Positions 1 through 12,370 of a DNA stretch of 64,000 bases are shown one piece after another. The DNA is from Micromussa lordhowensis. Lineage: Eukaryota; Cnidaria; Anthozoa; Scleractinia; Lobophylliidae. The translations under genes were made by a program, and so were the position numbers. The stretch is taken from contig OZ026608.1 in the NCBI GenBank assembly GCA_964020085.1, positions 19,208,944 through 19,272,943 on the forward strand. The letters run 5' to 3'. Under the pieces are notes generated by a model that searched no databases, was not told the DNA's origin, and saw only the letters and a program-made list of their open reading frames with translations. Within the stretch, counting starts at the first letter, position 1. Every line of letters begins with the position of its first letter.

Positions 1-778
1 AAGGTCCAGGCACATCATTACGATGGGGACAATTAGAAAAACAAACCTGGGCGAAAGAGAACTCTGAAACCAGAAGATGAATTTTTTTAGTCATGTGCCG
101 ATTGCGACAAGAGTTTAATGAGGCACATTTGGCAATTTTATTTGGCATCTCCCAGCCAACAGTCAACAGGATTTTTGTTTCCTGGATCAACTTTATGTAT
201 CTTCGTTTTGGCACTATAAATATTTGGCCCAACCAAGAGGAAGTTGATAAATCTATGCCTGAAGATTTCAAGTCTAAATATCCCAAGACACGAGTTATCC
301 TTGACTGCACAGAGATAAAATGCCAAATACCAAGCAGCCTGCTCCTGAACAGCAGATTATTCAGTTCATACAAGAATCACACCACTCTGAAAGGACTTAT
401 TGGAATAGCCGCCTTTCAGGGGCAATAACTTTTATAAGTGAGTTTTACGCTGACAGCATCTCGGACAGAGAGATTGTTGAAAGGGGTGGCATCCTAGACT
501 TACCGTTTAATGAAGGTGACGACGTAATGGCCGACAAAGGTTTCACAATCGAGGACCTACTCCCTCTTGGAGTCTCTTTGAATATTCCCCTATTTCTTGG
601 GCAATCTCAGCAAATGCCAGTCGAAGATGTGGTTAAAACACAAGTCATTGCTTCCTTACGAATCCACGTAGAGAAAGCTATTATCAAAATAAAAAATTTC
701 CATATTTGGGACAGAATAACACAGTTAACTTCTATTCCTCTAGTCAATCAAATGTGGACTGTCTGTAGTTTCTTATGA
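1..778 (+). pseudogene. ISL2EU-like DDE transposase, 3' part (copy A, broken)
   Basis: This is the catalytic half of a cut-and-paste transposase; its THAP half lies off the window. Visible family features are a helix-turn-helix-like stretch (FGISQPTVNRIF, about 140-180), the first Asp in VILDCTEIK (about 295-320), the second in VMADKGF (about 523-545) and the Glu in RIHVEKAI (about 660-682). This is the DDE_Tnp_4 layout. The frame breaks twice: a shortened T-run ends in a TAG at 88-90, and an indel near 400-425 separates the first Asp from the rest. Copies at 10910-12370 and 54713-56335 carry the same second indel. A convergent YqaJ gene follows on the minus strand, the pairing known for ISL2EU transposons. 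Confidence 0.75.
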
Positions 779-1169
779 ACGTTCAGGATCCCATTTTATC
801 TGAATAATAATCTGAGGACTCACGACATAATCACAAACACTGGCTACTCGAAGTTAAAATTTTTCATCGTTTTTTTTTTTAGTCTCTGAACAATCTTGTT
901 GCAGTTACAAAAATATGACTAAATATCAGTTGTATCAGTTGCCCTTTTCTTGTCTACATTAAATAATTATTACTTCCTGTTGATTGTATAGGCTCGTGTT
1001 AAACATATAAAGGTTTTGTTAGCATAACAACATCATTAGCAACAACATTATTTTCGTCAACCGACATATACGCCTGTGGTTTGATGCATGGGGGATGTAT
1101 GCTCGTGAAACCCCAAGAAAAAACCTCCATCAAGCCCAATACATGCATAAGTGTACATAACATTGGGGC
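779..1169. other. spacer between convergent ISL2EU genes
   Basis: AT-rich stretch between the transposase and YqaJ stop codons. It is repeated nearly unchanged at 12371-12813 and 56336-56694. I see no gene in it. Confidence 0.6.
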
Positions 1170-1850
1170 TTACAAGGCTTCAAGAATGGCAAAATCAATG
1201 AAATGGTCATAATAGTAAAAAAGTAGCTTGCCTTCCAGTTCATGCCCGTACCGGGGATCCCAGGGGATTCTTTCTAACTGACATTCCCTTCTTAGTGTAC
1301 ACCACAAAATCACACCACTTGGTACCCGTAATTCCCATATTTGACCTTGTACCTGTGCATAATAGGGAAGGGAAAGTTTTAGTTTACACTGTCCATCAAC
1401 GTTTTCACAGCAGAAGTTGCTGTCTGAGAAAGCTTCTAGTGGCGTTACAAGAAACTTCGTCTCAGGACATTTTACTTCGAGTAATCCAAACAGTTCTTTG
1501 CAACCTGGATCGATGACTTTCCCGTCAGGCGTCCAGGCCAGGGTTAGTTCTTTTTGGGACACAACAAGGCCACATTTATAAACGTCAACTGGAATTGATC
1601 TATTGTTCATATGCTTCATGTAGGCATGTATTGCTTCTGGCTCGTACTTAATCCCGTGGCTTGTATGCCTTGAAGTGAAAGCTTTGGGATGTATAAGAGT
1701 GTTAGCAAAATTTTGATGGTTTCTTTGTCGGTGAGAAATTAAGTAAAAATTTGAAGCTGTAAACCGGAATCGACGTTGGGATCTCCACAGCTCACTACTG
1801 GCTTGATCTTTTGTGGCGCCCTCTAAAGCTTTCACAAACCGTATGCGCAA
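1170..1850 (-). pseudogene. YqaJ-like exonuclease, ISL2EU copy A (degraded core)
   Basis: YqaJ/lambda-exonuclease-type nuclease, the second protein of ISL2EU transposons. In reading order it shows RFTASNF, a GIKYEPEAIHAY helix, TPDGKVIDPG and the ExK catalytic signature in GLLEVKCP. After YYAQVQGQ the reading differs completely from copies B and C and returns to register at ERIPWDP, which points to a pair of compensating indels. The ORF stays open but the nuclease core strand is scrambled, so it is probably inactive. A fold-back element interrupts the DNA just upstream of the N-terminus at about 1853. Confidence 0.7.
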
Positions 1851-1852
1851 AA

Positions 1853-2188
1853 GTGATTTTTACGATAACTGCAGAAATTCTCGCGTGCTCATTGGCTAAT
1901 TTTTATCGTCAATATGCGGACAGACACATGAATTTGAAATTCGTGCGACGCGTCAGCGAGCGAGAGCGGGCAATTCGACCATTTGTTATCGTAAAAAACA
2001 AATTGACATCAGTTTTTAATGAGTCTGTCCTGTTATTGACAATGAATTTCGTCATCACATTGTCAAAGTAGTCTGCGGATCCACTCGGCTATCGCCTCGT
2101 GGATCCACAGCTACTTTGACAATGTGATGACGAAATTTATGATCAATAACAGGACAGACGCATGAAAAAACTGACGTCAATTTGTTAA
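1853..2188. mobile_element. fold-back (MITE-like) insertion with 76-nt hairpin arms
   Basis: About 335 bp present here but absent from the equivalent place in copy B (near 13485-13505). Its right part is a near-perfect hairpin: arm 1997-2072 pairs with 2111-2186 around a GC-rich loop of about 38 nt containing two GGATCCAC-type words. It has no coding capacity and looks like a non-autonomous insertion into the ISL2EU copy. Confidence 0.6.
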
Positions 2189-4822
2189 ATAACCAATTAA
2201 GGTGGCTAAACACAATTTTCGATCCCTGTGTTTCATTTACCTTTTTCTCTAAAACCCTTAATCCTTTGGTCGCTAAAAATGGCAGAAAGCAAGGTAACAA
2301 CATACACCTCGGTTTAGCTGACGAATGTGCCGTTGTCATGGCAACATGAATAACTATAAACAAGTTTTTTAAAATCGATTTTGTTGATTTGCAATTCCTC
2401 CAGAGCAGGTTATGTTGCCACTTGATGGGGTTACCGGTTTTCCTTCCTCCACAAAAACTAACATCTCTAAACTCCAATTCGACCAGGATAGAGGACCCAC
2501 TTCCTCACTAAATATTGTAATATTTGTTTATTTATTTTTTTCCCTGCTTTCCCTGGGATCAGCAAATTAGACTAGCGTGGTTCTCGGTAGACTGCGTCGA
2601 GGGGATTTTAGCTGATTTTGTGTCACATCCGGCTCGGAAAGAATGTACATACCCAGTCCTCACCTTGAAATTCTACGGTTGAGAGACTGGGATCTAGTAT
2701 AATCACCGTAATGGCGGCCTAAATGTGAGTCGAAGATCTCGTCGCTGGCTTATAAAGGTAAGAGAGTCTATAAGAATTCCTTTTCCATGTCTATCTAAGT
2801 TAAAGAACACGTCGTGACTTCTTTTCATCCCATGGAATATAGAAATGAAGAGTCTGTGTTTTATAATGAAGAAATTTACCATAAACTGCCTCTCTTAGCC
2901 CTGAGCTTATACAACCTCGTAAGGGTTTTTAGATGGGCTTATAAGCGGAGGGGTTTATACCCGAGTGGGCTTATTTCAAAACAAACTATAGCTGTGTTGC
3001 TTGAAATAGGTTTCAGCTACTGGTTGCAGAATACCCGGCCCAGCCATTTACATGCGTCGGTGTGCTTTGAAGAACGAGGTATATAACAATAGTTGCTATT
3101 CTTATCCAATGAAATGCAAATAAGTTGGCCTGGTATTCTGCAATCTAGCCACTGGTTTTTACCGAAGCTTTTAATAAAACATAATCATCAAACGAAATCA
3201 AGTCAAGGAAAGCTTAAGGCTAGGGGAACTTATGTCCGGGGGAGGGGAGAGGGTTATAACTGGATGAATTTTTTGGTTTACAAGTAGATGGGCCTTGAAC
3301 CTGCGTGGAGGGTTATAAGTGGCAATTTGCGGTATACCATAGATGGTTCTTCGTGCTTGACGTAGACCCTACAGTGTAGGCCTCTTTATTTTCTATCATT
3401 GTTTTCCCATGATTCAAGGGATTAAAACTAGCAGTGATCATGACTTACAAAAGTATGATGGTCTTAAGGAATGAGTATTGAATTGTCGTAGTTACTACTG
3501 ATTTTATTTTATTTATGATGTCAACTAGTCAGTGTAAATTGCAGACTGTAGACTGCAGAGTACAGACTGGGGGTAACACGTAACAATTTATTATTCACCG
3601 AAGGGAAAGTGTATATCCCCCGAGAGTAAGTTGAGGGGAATATTCACTCACCAATATTCACAAGTCTGAGGTAAATAATTGTTTTAGTATAATTACTCAC
3701 GTAAGCAAAGGACCAGTGGTTAATTTACATATGTAAAGTCTGGCTGATAAGTACAAGGATTCAATAAAAGCATTTTCTACACTGGAATGCATTGCAACTC
3801 AGGATATAAGTGTAAACTGCACTTGTAGCCTTACAATTGTAAACTAACAGTGATAAAGAACTACGAATCACTAAGTTTAATAAAGAATTACAAAAGTGAC
3901 AACTAAAACAACAAGCTTTAGTACGATATTCTTAAGGAATGTCTTTTAAATACATTCAGAAAATGTGTTGAATTGTGGTAGTTACTATTGATTTTATTTC
4001 ATTTATAAAAATGTCACCTGCATGGTCGGTGTAACATACAGACTGCGGACTACAGACAGACTATGGACTGCAGACTAGGAACCAGGGGTAAAATGCAGTG
4101 TTATTTCCATTATCAAGAGCTAACCATAAACAGGTGAAACAAGCCGTTATTCAAGCTAATAAGAGTGAAATTCTCCACTCTGGGTAGCCTGAATTGCAAC
4201 ACCATTACTCTGAATATTATGCAGGTTAGCCTAAATAACACTTTGCTTGGTCTGTTTACAGTTGATGTTCAATAATGGAAATGGAATAATGGAAATGGTA
4301 ATGTAAAGCAGTTTCAAAGTCTAGAATTGGCAGTCTCATTTTACCCTCAGCAGTCTGGAGTGTCCACGGTCTGCATGTTACATTGACTGAGATAAAAATG
4401 TAAAAGTGCTCCCACTAGTTTAAACAGCGTGCTCTTTGAGAGTACAATACACACAGCTTATGTCATCATCAGCCATTTCTGTGTATGTGCAGTTAAGGTG
4501 ATTACAAAGCTCAATTTTTTCCCAAGTCCAAAAACGAATTTTCGTAACTAAAACAACATACCTCTGCCGCAGAATTAACAATTAGACCCCAAGTGGTGTT
4601 TATTTTTCTTGACGGAACTCTGATGCTTTTTTAGAAAGAGCTGGCAAACCAAAACACCAAGTTTATAAACCATGACATCATAACTGAGAACATGACCTCA
4701 TTAAAGACCTAAGATTAAGACCCGTTTGAAACCAATTTCTGAGAAACAATTTCAGCTTTATTATAAAGCAAAATACAAAAAGGCCTTGATCGCACCTATT
4801 TTTTTGTAATACCCTCAACTCT
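2189..4822. repeat. gene-poor repeat module, copy 1
   Basis: Non-coding module recurring at about 13507-17300 and 48660-51500. All copies share the block after TGAGAGACTGGG and a conserved potential splice donor AAAG|GTAAGAG (after 2757 here, after 14799 and 49142 in the others). I infer this could be a 5' non-coding exon of the downstream zinc-finger gene, whose coding exon has a conserved acceptor. The open frame 2814-3086 is kept in two copies but broken in the third, so I do not call it a gene. Confidence 0.55.
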
Positions 4823-4986
4823 CCTGAGAGTTTTCTCTCTTATTTTAATGATACGGTTGAACGGTTTAACGCCTCTAACAAACCTGTTTACATTGCTGGC
4901 GACTTCAACATTGACCTCCTTAAATCTGAAAGCTGCAATTATGCGCATAATTTTTTACTCTCGTTACAGAGCTATTCTTTAATTCA

Positions 4987-5125
4987 TAACACGCGCGATT
5001 ACTTTCCGGCGACTATCCCGAGGCATGCTAAAATATCCCAAGCTAGCACTACAATAACAATAAATGTTATTGTAGAGCTAGCTCGGGATATTTTAGCATC
5101 CTTCGGAAAGTCATCGAGCGTGATA
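4987..5125. repeat. imperfect fold-back palindrome inside LINE
   Basis: The arm ending ...CTACAATAACA near 5060 pairs with the arm starting TGTTATTGTAG near 5064. Pairing extends outwards through GCTAAAATATCCC / GGGATATTTTAGC and ACTTTCCG / CGGAAAGT. It marks the point where the endonuclease reading frame stops. No gene. Confidence 0.6.
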
Positions 5126-5945
5126 CGAATTCATGATATACAGAAATGTACAGTAGCATGGTGATTCGAGACAAAAGAAAATTATAATGAAGACAACAAA
5201 CAACGTGAGTGAAAACAAGCGCAATATTTTCCTGAGTTGACGCTGAAAATTAGCAGTCTTAAAGTGTTTCAATTTATTTGAAACTCCGGTATTACGTTAA
5301 ATATGGATTAATCCTATTGAGGGCCAAGTATAAAAGAAATTCATCGAGTGGTTTTTAATTCCCACCCAATTTAAGAATTTTAGGGGCAATTTTTGATAGA
5401 ATGCAAAATAACGGCCTACACCAGTTGATATTCACGCCAATGTTTCTGAATGTCAAAAGAAGCGATTTCTCTGAGATTTTTACTCGAGGTAATTATATGT
5501 TAGGAGATTCATTTAAGACCAGAATGCCATTTAGTGAAGTCTTGTGGACATACTTTGCAATAACATTTAAAACAGCTTTGCTTTTGTTGCATTTTGACAC
5601 CTTAAAAATTCACTCGTAATTTTCTCGAAAACGAGCTAAAACGCTCTTATAGATTTTTTTGCAATTTTGCCAACGTTGAGGCAGCTATGTCAGGTCCGAG
5701 ATCCCGACGTCGTATTTTCGAATTTATGTCTGGTGGAAAGTTATTCGGTCTTATGTAAAATGGGGCATGACGTCATTTCGTTGCTATGGTAACTCAGATC
5801 TTGGTGAAATGTACCCAATTTGAAACTTTCATTTTTCTCTAGCACACCACTAACGTTTGATTTTCTGTTGGACTGATAATGGTGGTGCCCTAGTCGCTCA
5901 AAGTTGAACGGTATCTTGACTCAAAAATCCGATCGAGCCACCTTA
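5126..5945. other. non-coding insert within LINE
   Basis: AT-rich sequence between the palindrome and the resumption of LINE coding. It ends near CCACCTTAATCC. Only short chance ORFs (for example 5401-5619); no family recognised. Confidence 0.4.
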
Positions 5946-7643
5946 ATCCATGATCCGATGAAATTATCCTCTATCCTGAACAAACACTTCGCTTCCTGTG
6001 GATCAACTTTGGCTGCTAAACTACCCCACTCGGAACGCCATTGGAACGTCCAGTGGAATCGGAAATATCGCTATTATCTTTGAACAAGTCTCGTGGAGTT
6101 TATTCGTGCCCTGTTAACATTTTGAAAGTTGCTAAAAGTTTTGTTAGTCAACCTCTAATGGAAATAATGAATACTTCGATCCTTGAGGGAACCTTTCCTA
6201 AGAAATTAAAGCTAGCTAAGGTGGTCCCTGTCTTCAAGAGTGGTCAGGATATCGACCCCAATAATTATCGTCCTATATCCTTGCTCTCTATATTCAATAG
6301 AATCTTTGAAAGACTAATGTACAAACGCTTAAAATCGTTCTTTGAAATAAATGGTCTGTTTTATGAGTCACAGTACGGTTTTAGAGAGAAACACTCCACA
6401 CAGCATGGGTTAATTGATATAGCTAATAGGATCCAAAACAATATGGACAAAGGGTTGTTCTCCTGTGGAGTGTTTATCGATCTAAAAAAGGCGTTTGATA
6501 CGGTCAATCATGACATTTTGTTAGATAAGTTGTACCGCTATAGAATCAGAGGAATTATTCGTGAATGGTTCTCATCCTATCTTAAGGGAAGATCTCAAGT
6601 AACCCAAATCGGTGAGCATGTCTCGACTAAGGAACTAAATCCCTGTGGTGTCCCCCAGAGATCTGTGTTGGGTCCTCTCCTATTTCTTATATATATATTA
6701 ATGATATTCATAAATCCTCGGATAAATTAATTTTTTTTTGTTTTTGCGGACGATACCACTCTCCTATTTGCCCATAAAAATTTAAAAGTACTCGAGCAAG
6801 TAGTTAATTCTGAGCTGAGTAAAGTTTCAGAATGGTTGGTTGTAAACAAGCTTAGTCTAAATATTAAGAAATCCAATTATGTTATCTTTTGTCCAAGCCA
6901 GAAGAAGTTTAATATAGAAATTAGTATCAAAATGTATGATCACAGTGCTAATGGGTTCTGTTGTCTAGAACGTAAAGATTTTCTCAAATTTCTGGGAATC
7001 CTTATTGATTGTAACCTTAAATGGAAGCACCATATCGACTTTATCTCGCTGAAAATAAGTAAAACTATTGGAATTCTAGCCAGACTAAGACATTTTGTTC
7101 CAACTGAAACTCTTTTAATGATTTATCGCTCGCTTATTATGCCATATTTATCCTACGGGATTTGTGTTTGGGGTCGCGCACCCAAGTCGTACATTAGCAA
7201 GTTACTTGTCCTCCAGAAACGTGCTCTGCGTCTGATTTATTTTGCTCAGGGATACTCATGCTCTTCCGCTTTTTATTAAGTCAAAGATCTTACCTGTTAA
7301 TATGATCTCTTTTGACACGGTTGCGAATCTCATGCATGATATTTGGAAAGGACTAGCCCCTTCTCCTATAAGAGCTCTTTTCACGAAGTCAAAAGAAATT
7401 CACGGGTACAACACAAGGCATGCCGCTAACGGTAATTATATTCGGAAAGAGGTTTAGTTGGAAATCTTCAGACGTTCTTTTTCAAGAACTGGAGCAATGT
7501 TATGGAATCAAATTTCTCCAAATTGGAGAGATATATCTAAACCAACCTTTAAGAAAAAAAATCCCCAGTTTCTATTTCAGGCTCTTTCAGATAGGGATGA
7601 CTATGTTGAAGTCGACACCCTAATTAAAATTCTTAAATTGTAG

Positions 7644-8008
7644 TGCCTAATATATTCATATATACTAATCGTCTTACCTCTAGTGGCTAGTTCGTGCTCT
7701 ACTTAAAAGTGCTCTTCTTAAAAGGGTTTACTTATGCAGACCACTTGTTTTTAAATTTGGCGAAAAAATAAGCAAGAAAGCGGCGTTTTACCTTAGCTTA
7801 AAATTACTCATGCCCCTTCCCCCACATGAGAGCCCTGAGGCATACTAAGAAGGATTTTTACGGCCATGAAGGCTTACAATCCAAAAATGGCTAGGAACGC
7901 TCTGAAAACATGTAAATCGAATGAATTAAGTCGGGTATGCAATGGGCTAACCTGTTAAATAACAACCTAATGTGATATTTTCTTTTTCTCTTTCATCCAT
8001 ATTGACAG
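7644..8008. repeat. conserved region upstream of zinc-finger exon 1
   Basis: Repeats at 18180-18512 and 51607-51858. It ends in a pyrimidine-rich stretch and TTGACAG, a good 3' splice acceptor placed 13 nt before the ATG in all three copies. I read it as the 3' end of an intron of the zinc-finger gene. Confidence 0.55.
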
Positions 8009-8021
8009 AACAGTTGAAAAG

Positions 8022-9266
8022 ATGCCGTATTCATGCAAGCATTGTAAAAAGTGCTTTAGCCAGTCATCAAATTGCAAGATACATGAACGAACTCACACAG
8101 GAGAGAAGCCGTATACATGCAAGTATTGTAATAAGGGCTTTAGCCAGTTATCAGGTTGCAAGATACATGAACGAACTCACACAGGAGAGAAGCCGTATAC
8201 ATGCAAGCATTGTAATAAGTGCTTTAGCCACTTATCAGGTTGCAAGATACATGAACGAACTCACACAGGAGAGAAGCCGTATACATGCAAGTATTGTAAT
8301 AAGGGCTTTAGCCAGTTATCAGGTTGCAAGATACATGAACGAACTCACACAGGAGAGAAGCCGTATACATGCAAGCATTGTAATAAGTGCTTTAGCCAGT
8401 TATCAGGTTGCAAGATACATGAACGAACTCACACAGGAGAGAAGCCGTATACATGCAAGCATTGTAATAAGTGCTTTCGCCAGTTATCAGGTTGCAAGAT
8501 ACATGAACGAACTCACACAGGAGAGAAGCCGTATACATGCAAGCATTGTAAAAAGGGCTTTAGGCGGTCATCACATTGCAAGATACATGAACGAACTCAC
8601 ACAGGAGAGAAGCCGTATACATGCAAGCATTGTCAAAAGTGCTTTAGCCAGTTATCACAGTGCAAGATACATGAACGAACTCACACGGGAGAGAAGCCGT
8701 ATACATGCAAGTATTGTAATAAGTGCTTTAGCCAGTTATCAGATTGCAAGATACATGAACGAACTCACACGGGAGAGAAGCCGTATACATGCAAGTATTG
8801 TAATAAGTGCTTTAGCCATTTATCACATTGCAAGATACATGAACGAACTCACACAGGAGAGAAGCCGTATACATGCAAGTATTGTAATAAGTGCTTTAGC
8901 CGGTCATCACATTGCAAGACACATGAACGAACTCACACAGGAGAGAAGCCGTATACATGCAAGCATTGTAATAAGTGCTTTAGGCAATTATCAAGTTGCA
9001 GGCGTCATGAACAAAAACACGCAAAAGACAGTTCGTTAAAACGCAAGCAGGATGGTCAGAACCTAAAACTTGGAATACATCTCCAGGAGCCAACAACAAC
9101 TCGTGCTAGCAAAGTGTCTGGTATGTTGATGTCGTCGATTGAAGAAAACTTAAGCCAAGTTGAAAGCCTGACTTGTTGGATTTGTCAGAAAGAATTTAGT
9201 AGGGAGCCATGTCTTATCCAACATTACGATGATCATATGAGATATAGCCAGATGACGCGTATGTAA
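8022..9266 (+). CDS. C2H2 zinc-finger protein, 12 tandem fingers (paralogue 1)
   Basis: 414 aa, essentially all zinc fingers: twelve TFIIIA-type fingers of the form CxxC-x12-H-x3-H joined by canonical TGEKPYTC linkers, then a divergent finger ([18 protein letters not shown]) near the C-terminus. It is probably a nuclear sequence-specific DNA-binding protein; no KRAB, BTB or SCAN domain is present. In every tandem finger the core Leu of F-x5-L-x2-H is Cys (for example SSNCKIH), which is unusual. Helix position 6 is nearly always Ile. The exon begins at 8009 after a conserved acceptor, so the gene probably has an untranslated upstream exon. A polyadenylation signal AATAAA lies at 9553-9558. The 84-nt repeats are almost identical, suggesting recent finger expansion or gene conversion. 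Confidence 0.85.
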   Translation: MPYSCKHCKKCFSQSSNCKIHERTHTGEKPYTCKYCNKGFSQLSGCKIHERTHTGEKPYTCKHCNKCFSHLSGCKIHERTHTGEKPYTCKYCNKGFSQLSGCKIHERTHTGEKPYTCKHCNKCFSQLSGCKIHERTHTGEKPYTCKHCNKCFRQLSGCKIHERTHTGEKPYTCKHCKKGFRRSSHCKIHERTHTGEKPYTCKHCQKCFSQLSQCKIHERTHTGEKPYTCKYCNKCFSQLSDCKIHERTHTGEKPYTCKYCNKCFSHLSHCKIHERTHTGEKPYTCKYCNKCFSRSSHCKTHERTHTGEKPYTCKHCNKCFRQLSSCRRHEQKHAKDSSLKRKQDGQNLKLGIHLQEPTTTRASKVSGMLMSSIEENLSQVESLTCWICQKEFSREPCLIQHYDDHMRYSQMTRM

Positions 9267-9802
9267 ACCTTGCCCTTTTCTTTTTTTTCGTTCTTGTTGA
9301 TAATAATGTTGGTTAGGTTAACCACGACGTAATTCTTTTTGTTAAAGTTGGTGTTTCAGGAATGTTGTTATTCCTTGAAGTAGTGAAATTTAGTTGTTCA
9401 CGAACTTTGCAATTTTTCTGTAGTTTGAGGCGCGTAATTTCCAGAGAAGAGTTTTCGTATGTTTCCCTTTTCTGGTTGAAAACAATCGAATTTAAGTTCA
9501 AAGGTTCCATCTGTTACTCTGCTTGTACAAAATGTTTTTTTTTTTAAGTTATAATAAACTTAATGCACAAAGGTAGATTGAGCGGTTTTCGTTTTAATGT
9601 TTTAATGAAAAGTAATTGGTTTTGCATCAAGTACCCTACACGATTGGCGCCAAACCAATCGTGGCCACTCGCAGACGTTTTCCCGCGCCTCGCGTCAGTT
9701 ACATTTAAGGTGATTCCTCAGTATTTCATTGCGCATCCCTACTGCGCACCATTTTCGCGCTACCAGCGTGCGCACATGAGTGCGTGCAGGTACTCAACCT
9801 AA
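9267..9802. repeat. 3' UTR and flank of zinc-finger gene 1
   Basis: Nearly identical to 53033-53568 behind paralogue 3. It contains AATAAA at 9553-9558. In paralogue 2 this segment is cut off by a LINE at about 19774. No coding signal. Confidence 0.6.
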
Positions 9803-10113
9803 GGTTGTGTTCTATTGGGATCAACCGTTTCAACCACAACCGGTTTGGGTTGATACTGTTGACGTTTCTCAATAGAACACTTTTCCAACCTTTTTCGGTT
9901 GAAACGCGGTAACTCCTGGGAAAAGTCCTTACATGAGCGACAATCACGCGACATAATCACGCAAATGCTTTTTCAACCGTTTCAACCTGGTTCGAGGCCG
10001 GTTGAAAAAGTTGATCAACCACACCAACCGAAAACGGTTTTTCCCAAATAGAACACGAAATATCCCAACCAACCCAACCAACCAGAAACGGTTGATCCCA
10101 ATAGAACACGGCC
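9803..10113. mobile_element. Harbinger-type MITE, 311 bp, TSD TAA
   Basis: Terminal inverted repeats GG(TT/CC)GTGTTCTATTGGGATCAACCGTTT, flanked by TAA on both sides (9800-9802 and 10114-10116). The interior has several further GGTTGA/TCAACC inverted words. A 3-bp TWA target duplication and a GTGTT-type terminus fit PIF/Harbinger non-autonomous elements. An equal-length copy sits at the homologous position 53569-53879. Confidence 0.8.
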
Positions 10114-10116
10114 TAA

Positions 10117-10909
10117 GAGATTTCCCTCAAGCTAAGCTCAACAGCGAAAAAAATGCTTGTTTTCTCTTAAACGAGGATGGTGACCTATATTTTTTATTGC
10201 ATAATTTTAGTGTACAAATTATCCTTAAACACTTAAGACAAAAATTGTTCGTGAGGAAAAAAAGATATAGCTAAAAAACTGCACAAAACCGTCACTCTAG
10301 GATGCGAATTATGACCTCGAAAACAACGATTCGATTAACGTTATGAGCCAATGCTCTATGCGCCCAGGAATTTCTACCTTTAAAGTATTGATCTAATAAC
10401 CTTTAAAGTGCAACAAACCCCCAAAGTTTTTTCCGTTTATATAAATCTCCTGATTTTTCGGATCAACACTGCGAAAAAGTTGTCTTTGTTGTTATTTTGG
10501 TTAATTATCTACGAATTTTTATAGTCCGTAATCTTAGCCGTTTCCGCGGCCATGGCCGAGCAGTAGCGAAGAAGGTTCGAGTTGGCCTGTGACGTCATCG
10601 AAGGAATAACAATGTTTTGCTTCTAAGGTGGATGTATGTGGACATGCGACAGTGTGATTCAACATCGTTGCAGAATGCCAGGAAGATGTTGTTTTGGAGG
10701 GATTCGCAGTACAGCATTCTTGGGAGAGAGCAATTCACTAATGGTTGGAACGAACGCGCGGCCAAACATGGAATCGAGGCGTTTTGGAATAAAAACTTGT
10801 TTTCGTGCAAACTTTGGCCAATTAACTGGCCAACTTACGTTGAAATTATCGGTCATGTAAACGCGATTTCTTTAATGCGACAGTTTCCTGACTGCTATTT
10901 TCATTGGGG
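10117..10909. other. flank and 5' leader of ISL2EU copy B
   Basis: Non-coding sequence, repeated at 53883-54712, leading to the THAP start codon. Chance ORFs on both strands at 10595-10913 are not conserved in frame with the second copy. No terminal repeats of the transposon could be fixed by eye. Confidence 0.4.
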
Positions 10910-12370
10910 ATGAGTTCGAGTTCAAATATTAACTGCTGTGTTCCTCTTTGCAACCAGAGAGGAACCGTAGACGCCAAAGGAAAGAGAGTCGGCTTCTTCA
11001 ATTTTCCGAAAGATCCAAACCTTCGAGCTCAATGGCTGCAGAAGATTCGAAGAGACGTTAGAACGGAATTCAAACTGACGGAAATTACAAAAGTTTGCTC
11101 ACTGCATTTCCTGAAAGCGGAATCAAAAAAGGCCTTGGAGGAAAGAAGATGAGTGTAGACATCACCGCAGTTGCTTCGAAATTTGCATGGCGCACTTCAC
11201 CGCGAAAGAGACCGCCGCCGTCTGCAAGAGTATTTTCACCGAAGAAGAGCAAGCGTCGACTGGGAGAATCAGTCACGGTGAGTAGCGACATAACATCCGA
11301 AGCGGACGATACAGTTTCTCTCGAAACAGGTCGAAATCGTCACAAGATTCATGCGAGTCATTACGATTCTAGTTGTTACAAGCTCAAGAGGAAACTGCGT
11401 GGTTAGATGAGGAAGTATCAATTTAAAAGAGAAACTAGGAAATACAGAAGCCCAATTGAGAAATGCCTAGGCAGAAATTAAGGGTCAACTCGAGGAGAAC
11501 GGAGAATTAAAGTCACGCATTTTTTGTATAGATAATCTGTCTGGAGATGAATCTATTTCGTTTTACACTGTGTTTCCAAACTTGCAGTTATTCCATGCCT
11601 CGCTGGTATACTTAAACCCAGGGGAAAACGGACAAAACATCCGCTACTGGCGTTCGACCAACAAAAAGGTCCATGGACATCATTACGATGGGGACAACCA
11701 GAAAAACAAACCTGGGCGAAAGACAACTCTGAAACCAGAAGATGAATTTTTTTTAGTCATGTGCCGATTGCTACAAGGGTTTAATGAGGCACATTTGGCA
11801 TTTTTATTTGGCATCTCTTAGCCTACAGTCAGCAGGATTTTTGTTTTCTGGATCAACTTTACGTATCTTAGCTTCGTTTTGGCACTATAAATATTTGGCC
11901 CAACCAAGAGGAAGTTGATAATATCCCAAGACACGAGTTATCCTTGACTGTACAGAGATAAAATTCCAAATACAAAGCAGCCTGCTCCTAAACAGCAGAT
12001 TATTCAGTTTCTACAAGAATCACACCGCTCTGAAAACAGTGAAAAGACTTATTGGAATAGCCGCCTTTCAGGGGCAATAACATTCATAAGTGAGCTTTAC
12101 GCTGGCAGCATCTCGGACAGAGAGATTGTTGAAAGGAGTGGCATCCTAGACCTACTGTTTAATGAGTGTGACGACGTAATGGCCGACAAAGGTTTCACAA
12201 TCGACGACCTACTCCCTCTGGGAGTCTCTTTGAATATTCCCCTATTTCTTGGGCAATCTCAGCAAATGCCAGCCGAAGATGTGGTTAAAACACAAGTCAT
12301 TGCTTCCTTACGAATCCATGTAGAGAGAGCTATTTATAAAATTAAAAATTTCCAATTTGGGACAGAATAA
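10910..12370 (+). pseudogene. ISL2EU-like THAP/DDE transposase (copy B, broken)
   Basis: The N-terminus from the ATG at 10910 is a THAP C2CH zinc finger: CCVPLC, the FFNFPKD loop, RAQWLQKIRRD and VCSLHF. It binds transposon DNA in this class. A charged middle region (11095-11406) and the DDE_Tnp_4 catalytic part (11570-12370, including VMADKGF and the ERAI helix) follow. Frames change after the THAP domain, a TAG at 11819-11821 replaces the CAG codon seen in copy D, and the catalytic domain shares the 12060-region indel with the other copies. An extra insertion (near 12032) is private to this copy. It is dead, but the most complete view of the domain order. Confidence 0.75.

Larger units (their letters stand above)
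4823..7643 (+). pseudogene. non-LTR retrotransposon (jockey/CR1-like) remnant
   Basis: Broken LINE. At 4823-5030 an APE-type endonuclease fragment is readable with GDFNIDLL. Coding resumes at about 5950 with HFASCGSTLAAKLP. The reverse transcriptase follows (6041-6730: NNYRPISLLS, IDLKKAFDTVNHDIL, a decayed GVPQ(G)SVLGPLLF), then FADDTTLLF near 6750 after a frameshift in a T-run, then the thumb region (6836-7279) and C-terminal tail (7242-7643) in shifting frames. About 900 bp between endonuclease and RT is replaced by non-LINE sequence that begins with a palindrome. At least three frameshifts make it dead. It sits only in unit 1, so it postdates the segmental duplication. Confidence 0.8.

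Noticed and set aside
2814..3086. 90-aa ORF conserved at 14767-15129
   Set aside because: Similarity is at DNA level through segmental duplication; the third copy (49200-49480) is frame-broken and no family is recognised.
7972..9039. 355-aa ORF in a second frame over zinc-finger gene 1 (and 51852-52460, 18671-19375 over the others)
   Set aside because: It is the same 84-nt repeat read out of frame; the repeat happens to lack stops. The in-frame product is clearly the zinc-finger protein.
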